Assembly (NCBI GenBank): GCA_015680685.1 | Contig: MNCI01003793.1 | Location: forward strand, 45,227 to 109,226 | Length of the DNA: 64,000 bases | Reading direction: 5' to 3' | DNA from: Gnetum montanum | Lineage: Eukaryota; Streptophyta; Gnetopsida; Gnetales; Gnetaceae | Shown: piece after piece, positions 58,547 to 64,000 of the stretch | Numbering within the stretch: position 1 is the stretch's first letter | Layout of the letters: each line of letters begins with the position of its first letter | Translations under genes and position numbers: made by a program | Notes under the pieces: generated by a model | The model's database searches: none | The model's input: the letters and a program-made list of their open reading frames with translations, nothing else | What the model was told of the DNA's origin: nothing

Positions 58547-59400
58547 GTTACCTGCCCTTTTCTTCCACAATAAGTACAAATCATATGTCTTTTTCTTCTT
58601 GCATATGGTTTATTTTCTTTTTTTCTTTAATTTTGATCTTCTTCTTCACCAAAACTTTGAATTTTTAGCATCCATTTTGATCTTTTTGTTTGTTCATATG
58701 ATTCACCTCAATTTCACTTCTGTTGCCAATTTCATCACTTTGTTGATCATCATTTTGTCTATCGAAATCAATAAAAACGTTGCTTAATTTGTTGAAATCT
58801 ATTTTCTTCACTTTACCATTCACCAACAAGTTTACAATGGCTTCATCATAAGAAGAAATCAGGTGGGCACTCTTGATAAGGAATGTCCATACAATACATT
58901 TTCCTTTATAATGATCATCTAGAACTTTCTTGATGTTTTTGTTACTGACTTATAATTTCAAATTCATTCTCTTTCTATTTTAAAGTTATTCATTCTGTTG
59001 AGGAAATAAATAAACTCTATTTGATCTTTTGCTAAATGCCTTTTCTAGTACTTGCATTTCTACCCACTTTGGTAGATCTATTAGCTTTCAATAACATCTA
59101 TTTATTGTGGTTACTATGTAAGTCAGTAGCTTCATTCAGAAGGTTCCCTTGTTCATCCATTGTTGAAGATGGGTGAGAGTGATTCTTAGGATTGAGGTGC
59201 TTTTTATATCATCTTTGCCATCCTGTTGCCAATTCAACTCCTTTATATCATTCATTCCAATTGGATTCTCCATCAAGAAAACATTCAACATTTGTTTTGA
59301 AATTTGATGACATTTTACCTTTAGATTCTTATTTAAACTTCAATTTACTTGGTTTTAAGGGATTTCTAGAAGTCTACAAAGTCAGCCTCAATACTATTCT
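58547..59400 (-). pseudogene. Copia-like gag remnant with zinc knuckle
   Basis: Minus strand from about 59305: DGESNWNE, a stop, YKGVELATGWQR, HLNPKNHSHPSSTMDEQGN; later DEAIVNLLVNGKVKKIDFNK (about 58830) and ICTYCGRKGQ (about 58590), the first half of a C-x2-C knuckle. The order fits a Ty1/copia gag. LINE c splits it from the protease text at 52565. Weak evidence; no intact frame over 60 codons. Confidence 0.35.
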
Positions 59401-61042
59401 CTAAAGATGCAATTATTTATTGTTTAAAACATTTGCAAAATTTGCAATTGTATTTCCAAAATTCTATTATGAAGATTTTACTATGTGAAATTACTTTTCA
59501 AGAGATTTCCAACAAGCACAAGATTTATTGAAATCCAATGCACAGTTTGTGAGGTATTATTCAAACAAGTTGGCTTTTCAGAAAGTTGTAATTTTACTAA
59601 CTATGATTTTTCAAAAAACCTGGCTTTGAGACTATGTCATCATTTCTTAAAAATTAAAAAATTTTGAAATTGATGTGCAAAGTATACAAACACTTGGTTC
59701 AGAAAATTCAATTAGTAATACTAAGATTGCATGAGTTGTAAAATCAAACTCATGATTCTCAACATGCTTACAACTATGCTCTTCTTCCCTTTGTACGTTA
59801 CATGTACATAACCTTGTGTTTCCTACTTTTTCAAAAATTAAATACAAAATTATTTAATACAAAATTATTTATTGAGTTTGACCGTTGCTTCTGCTAAAAC
59901 TTTAACTTTACAAAGTTACATTATAGCCGAATGGCTTAGAGCCTTTTCTACCAACCTGTCTGAAATAAATTAAAACCTTATAATATAACAAAACAAACTC
60001 CAAGTTCAACACTTTATTTTTTTTCATTTTTACATAATTTCCACAAACATGACCCTCATAACAATTCTGGTGAACATCACAAACTTTGTCACAATGAACA
60101 TCTACATCATTGTCAACAATATTATAGTTATCATGAACAAAACAATTAATGAAATGACTACATCTGAGTTGGAGAGAGATTCAACTCACATACTTTTTCA
60201 TGAGAACTGACATCAAAATCTACAAGGCTGAGTTTATTCTTATTACCTCTTCTTGGCTGTACTCATTGCATTTTAGTTCATCTCCTAGATCTTGGAGCTA
60301 TTCAAACTCTTTTAAATTAGAAGATTCATCATCCCAAATTAGAGGCATCATCTTCCATGGCTTAGCCTCCTCTTTGGTACTGTCCATAAACTCATGATCC
60401 CACTTTGGAGGTCCAAAATCACAAGATAAATCCCCCTTCATGGTATTGTTATCAAACACATCTTCAAATCACGATAACAAGAAACATCCATATGGGTACC
60501 CTGCTAGACTCATCCACTTCCCAACTTTCAAGGATCTACACTTGAGATAGAATTTTCTTTCCTTTAGCACATGGAGTAGAATGTTTGCAAAAGGGATTTT
60601 CATGCCTTCTATTGTTGTCCTTGATCTCCCTTGAAGAAGCTTCCTAACCCTTCCCTTTCTTTTGGCTTTGATCTTGATTCCTCCTTAGAGCTTGCGCTTT
60701 ACTTCTTTTCCTCCTTGGAGCTCGAGGTAGAAACTCTCCTAGACCTAGAGCATTCACCATCTTGGAAGCTTTCGAAGATGATGTGGTCTCCTTGATGAAG
60801 TCCTTGGTTTCTTCCCTTGAAGCCCTAGAGGCTTAAGGATTCCCTTTTCCAAGACACGATTCAAAGGAAATCCTCTCACTTTCCTTTATCCCATCTCCAT
60901 CTAGCCTAACATTTCCTTTACTTCTTGGATGGTTGCAAGGTGTCATAATTTCTCTCTCCATTTCATCATAAGAATTTTAACCATACCCTTGAACTCTTTA
61001 ACATCTCTCCAGTTCTTTCCTACTGTTAGGTTTACTTGCCAT
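59401..61042 (-). pseudogene. Degenerate minus-strand frame, possible retroelement gag
   Basis: A candidate start at 61042 reads MASKPNSRKELERC. Further on the minus strand: MTPCNHPRSKGNVRLDGDG (60945), CDFGPPKWDHEFMDSTKEEA (about 60420) and a Cys-rich run VHCDKVCDVHQNCYEGHVCG (about 60100). The pieces are in different frames. I do not recognise the protein; its place between a tRNA-Met-like primer site (61237) and the gag text at 59300 suggests the 5' coding part of the same old element. Confidence 0.3.
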
Positions 61043-61236
61043 ACTAAAATGACACAGACGATATCAATAAAACACACAAATCAAGCAATCACAATTAAGA
61101 ACTCAACACTCAATATGTAGTCTTCTCTTATGGGTAGAGCACCTAAAACTCAATCCATTCATTATCAAACTTTAGTGAATTCATACCAGCAATGATCCAA
61201 AACCATAAGCAAGTACAATGGCAAAGGTTCCCCAAA

Positions 61237-61248
61237 GCACTTATACCA
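61237..61248 (-). other. Possible primer binding site (tRNA-iMet type)
   Basis: Minus strand TGGTATAAGTGC, two mismatches from TGGTATCAGAGC, the usual site of plant copia elements. Three bases before it the minus strand reads CATTCCA, a possible LTR end at 61252. Confidence 0.4.
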
Positions 61249-61251
61249 TTA

Positions 61252-61460
61252 TGGAATGGGTTCGTTGGTCACAACATTGTGTACACATACAAATTCAGTA
61301 TCTAGGAACACAGTGCCATATCAATCTTCCCAATCAAGTATTCGAAATATTAGTTTTCCATTTTACATGGAAAACTTGTTACAACAGAAAATAATATGAA
61401 TAGAACTTACTTGAAAAAGAATAAATATTTTTAATTGTTCATGAAATATATTTATTCCAA
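61252..61460 (-). mobile_element. Possible LTR start of the copia-like remnant
   Basis: If the primer site is real, the 5' LTR would run rightwards from 61252 and include the 476-bp duplication. I could not find its other end. Confidence 0.25.
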
Positions 61461-62415
61461 GTTGCAATCCTTAAGCTCAAAATTTAAAACTCCAACTTTA
61501 TAGCATTTCATGTCTCACTTGATAACTTTCTAAGTCTTTATGGAAACAAATGACAAGAGTTTCACCAAGGTGTGACCAAAATAAAGTACATTTCACTTCA
61601 ATTGCATTGGTATTTCTAGGAATTATGGCAGAATACGTTGATGAAGCCTTGCCAACACCTCTTAGATTGTGTCAATGCGGCCTTGTCAACAAGGTATCAT
61701 CAACAAGCTCTTAGTGATGCCCCCTTGTTAATGTACCTTAAGAAATAAGTTAATTTTGACTTGGGCCTATGTTGGTCCTTTTTCTAGAAAAGCTGTTTTA
61801 CACTCTTAGGGCCTAACCTTCAAACTGACATCTTTAGGCTCTCCAAACAACTCCAAGTCACAAACATAACACACAATCAACATACTTGCATGTCTACACA
61901 AATGATTCTAAACACTACAATCAAGATAGAGGTGGAGTTGCAATCCTTAAAAAGGCTCAAAACTTAAAACTCCCACTTTATACCATTTCATTTCTCACTT
62001 AATGACTTTTTAAGTCTTTATGGAAACAAATGACAAGAGTTTCACCAAGGTGTGACCAAAATAAAGTACATTTCACTTCAGTTGCATTGGTATTTCTAGG
62101 CATTATGGCAAAATACGTTGATGAAGTCTTGCCAACACCTCTCAGATTGTGTCAATGCGGCCTTGTTAACAAGGTCTCATCAACAAACTCTCAGTGATGC
62201 CCGCTTGTTCATGTACCTTAAGAAATAAGTTAATTTTGACTTGGGCCTATGTTGGTCCTTTTTCTAGAAAGGCTGCTTTACACTCTTAGGGCCCAGCCTT
62301 CAAACTGACATCTTCAAGCTCTCCAAACAACTCCAAGTCACAAACATCACACAATCAGGATACTTGCATGCCTACACAAATGATTCTAGACACTACAATC
62401 AAGATAGAGGTGGAG
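61461..62415. repeat. 476-bp head-to-tail tandem duplication
   Basis: Unit 1 at 61461-61936 and unit 2 at 61937-62415, both starting GTTGCAATCCTTAA and ending AAGATAGAGGTGGAG. By eye well over 90% identical, with a few small indels. Each unit holds GCGGCCTTGT and TCATCAAC words that recall the U3 of element B. No coding signal. Confidence 0.9.
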
Positions 62416-63070
62416 TGTGACTCTTGCAATGTTATCAATATTTCTAGAATAATTGCAGACTCTATAGTTCAATTCATCACATTAGTTATTTAATTCTGCA
62501 ATGTAATTTGTTGGGTTTTGACATTTACAAACACCTACTATTATTTTTGAAAACTGTAGACTTCAAGCAATTCATTTCTCTTTTTCTGTAGTGAACATTG
62601 GTTGTGTGTTAGTTGCGTCCCTTACCATTTCATAATCATTACAATTTTATATGAGAGTCTATTGCAAATTATAATGCCTTTATGCTTTTTAATTAATGTG
62701 TGAGGTTATTGCTTCGTTGGCAATATTTTGGAAGTATGCCATGCAAATTTGTCCATGAGATTTAGAGTGATCATTGTAATGTTCATTTATTCGAACAAAT
62801 GAAGATTTTGCTGCGAAGGGAAATAGTGTCTAATGAATCTCTGTGTTTGTACAGTCCTTTCTGATATTTAAATATTTTTTGTGGCACTAATAAATACTAC
62901 AACTCTTTCTGGATTTGCATAATGAGCGCTCGGAGCAGAAATTATTTTTTCTTTGTGGTTGCAAAATAGAGCAGAAATTATTTGGCTGTATTCGATTTTG
63001 AAATTTGAGTCTTCTTCGTTTGTTACGCTTTTATGACTGGCTGTTTGGTTTCTTCTTCCCGAGATACCAG
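62416..63070 (+). other. AT-rich sequence, probably intron before LRR exon
   Basis: No exon-like frame. It ends in a pyrimidine-rich stretch (TTTGGTTTCTTCTTCCC) and GATACCAG, a plausible 3' splice acceptor at 63069-63070. Confidence 0.45.
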
Positions 63071-63597
63071 ACTTGTAAACGGGAACCAATTAACTGGTCC
63101 ATTGCCTGAAGAGATTGGATACCTTCCTAATCTTAACAGAATACAAATTGATCAAAACAAAATCTCTGGACGTATACCAAAGTCTTTTGCAAATCTAACT
63201 GAGACACAGCACTTGTGAGTTCTTTACCTTTCATGAAGTTCTATTTTAAGAATACAGACTGTGAATTCTATTCTGCAAAGCCTGATTTTATAAAATTATC
63301 TTTGCATGCAGCCATATGAATAACAATTCACTCAGTGGAGAGATACCTAGTGAGCTTTCACGCCTTCCAAACCTGCTTCATCTGTATGTTCAGGCTTTAT
63401 TGTGTTGCTTGCATTTTGTGTACAAATTACTGAAATTGAATGCTGGAAACTATATTTTTCTTTTGGTTAAATTCTATGTTAAAATACATAATGAAATTCT
63501 TGATATAGCAGTATATTTGTTACAGCTTGTTGGATAATAACAACTTGACAGGCATACTTCCTCCAGAATTAGCAAATACTCCAAACCTACTTATATT
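63071..63597 (+). CDS. LRR receptor-like kinase fragment, three ectodomain exons
   Basis: Extracellular leucine-rich repeats of a plant receptor-like kinase. Exon 1, 63071-63214 (144 bp, two repeats): [20 protein letters not shown], then [20 protein letters not shown]; donor GTGAGT. Exon 2, 63312-63383 (72 bp): [20 protein letters not shown]; acceptor GCAG, donor GTATGT. Exon 3, 63526-63597 (72 bp): [20 protein letters not shown]; acceptor ACAG, donor GTAAGT. All junctions share the same codon phase (TT|C, CT|C) and no stop occurs across them. Exons that are multiples of 72 bp with this repeat wording match plant LRR-RLKs of the At1g06840/At5g01950 kind. Signal peptide, flanking repeats, membrane segment and kinase are outside or far away. 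Codons look intact, unlike everything else here; expression cannot be judged. Confidence 0.88.
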
Positions 63598-64000
63598 GTA
63601 AGTTTTTATTCCATTGGCGTAAGATTAATTTTCAATGGTATCCTCCAACATTTTTGGTTTGTTTGCTTTTGCTATATTCATGTATCATTTGGTATTGCTG
63701 TAATCTATTACATTCTGAAGCAAATGAATGGCTCAACTAAAAATTTATCAAAAGCAACATGCTAGTCATGATCATTTGCTAATGCAATAATAATTATACG
63801 TCCTATGGATAAATAATAATACAGTGCCGAGGCTATCTATAAACGTATGCCCTGTTACTAATAATACATGGGACATCACCTACTGTCAGTGATAACTGAC
63901 AAACATTACCCACTATTAAGATAATGCCTTCTAAAGGCAGAAATACATTGCAGGCGCCCTCAGCATATGAGCAATTTAAAAAAAGGTAAAATTTTCTTTT
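63598..64000 (+). other. Intron following the third LRR exon
   Basis: Starts GTAAGTTTTTATTCC. AT-rich, no further repeat wording seen before the window ends. The next exon, expected to continue the LRR series, is beyond 64000. Confidence 0.5.

Noticed and set aside
60060-60140. Cys-rich minus-strand run as a secreted cysteine-rich peptide
   Set aside because: No start codon or signal peptide in frame, flanked by frameshifts; kept only as part of an uncertain retroelement relic.

Overview
The window is nuclear DNA of a plant, almost certainly a seed plant with a large, transposon-rich genome. The grounds are Ty3/gypsy elements of plant type (one with the dual RNase H layout of the Tat group), plant L1-type LINEs with a DUF4283-like ORF1, Ty1/copia relics, and at the right edge intron-split 72/144-bp leucine-rich-repeat exons typical of plant LRR receptor kinases. 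I cannot name the species. There are two assembly gaps (3262-3539, 29945-30187). Nearly all of the 64 kb is nested, decayed retrotransposon; the only host gene I can support is the LRR fragment at 63071-63597.

Layout. Two LTR families dominate. Family 1 (LTRs of about 850-930 bp, TGATGA...CATCA ends, primer site like tRNA-Asp) has four members: A (1-6252, minus, left LTR cut by the window), D (plus; internal parts at 14272-17290 and 25380-27438, 3' LTR 27439-28285), B (41409-52314, minus, both LTRs, 5-bp target duplication) and C (46528-51204, plus, 5' LTR but no 3' end, inside the gag of B). Family 2 is Tat-like (LTR 1.2-1.8 kb, CTACA/CAACA 3' ends, primer site like tRNA-Asn, palindrome-packed LTRs). 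It has G (6253-14271, plus: RT, RNase H, second RNase H, integrase, 3' LTR) and F (17291-25379, plus: both LTRs, gag and protease but no pol). G and F both sit in D, and A sits in G, so the order is D, then G and F, then A.

From 28286 to 39063 three LINE copies lie side by side: two partial copies on the minus strand (28286-30296 and 30297-32380) and one 6.4-kb copy on the plus strand (32621-39063, 10-bp target duplication). D appears to have landed in the endonuclease region of the first. A degenerate minus-strand copia-like element seems to run from about 61.25 kb leftwards to about 39 kb. It is split by a 5.9-kb minus-strand LINE (52637-58532, perfect 14-bp target duplication) and by B with its passenger C. 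A 476-bp tandem duplication (61461-62415) lies between that element and the LRR exons.

No element here looks coding-competent: every gag, protease, RT and LINE ORF has stops or frameshifts. Many stops sit where a sister copy keeps CAA or CGA, as expected of deamination of methylated C. The structural novelties are repeat-based: a 30-bp-period motif found both in Tat UTR arrays and inside the gag reading frame, two arrays that bracket pol and lie nearly side by side in the pol-less element, palindrome-rich LTRs, interchangeable repeat sets at the U3 tip of family 1, and recurrent internal copies of the polypurine-tract motif.
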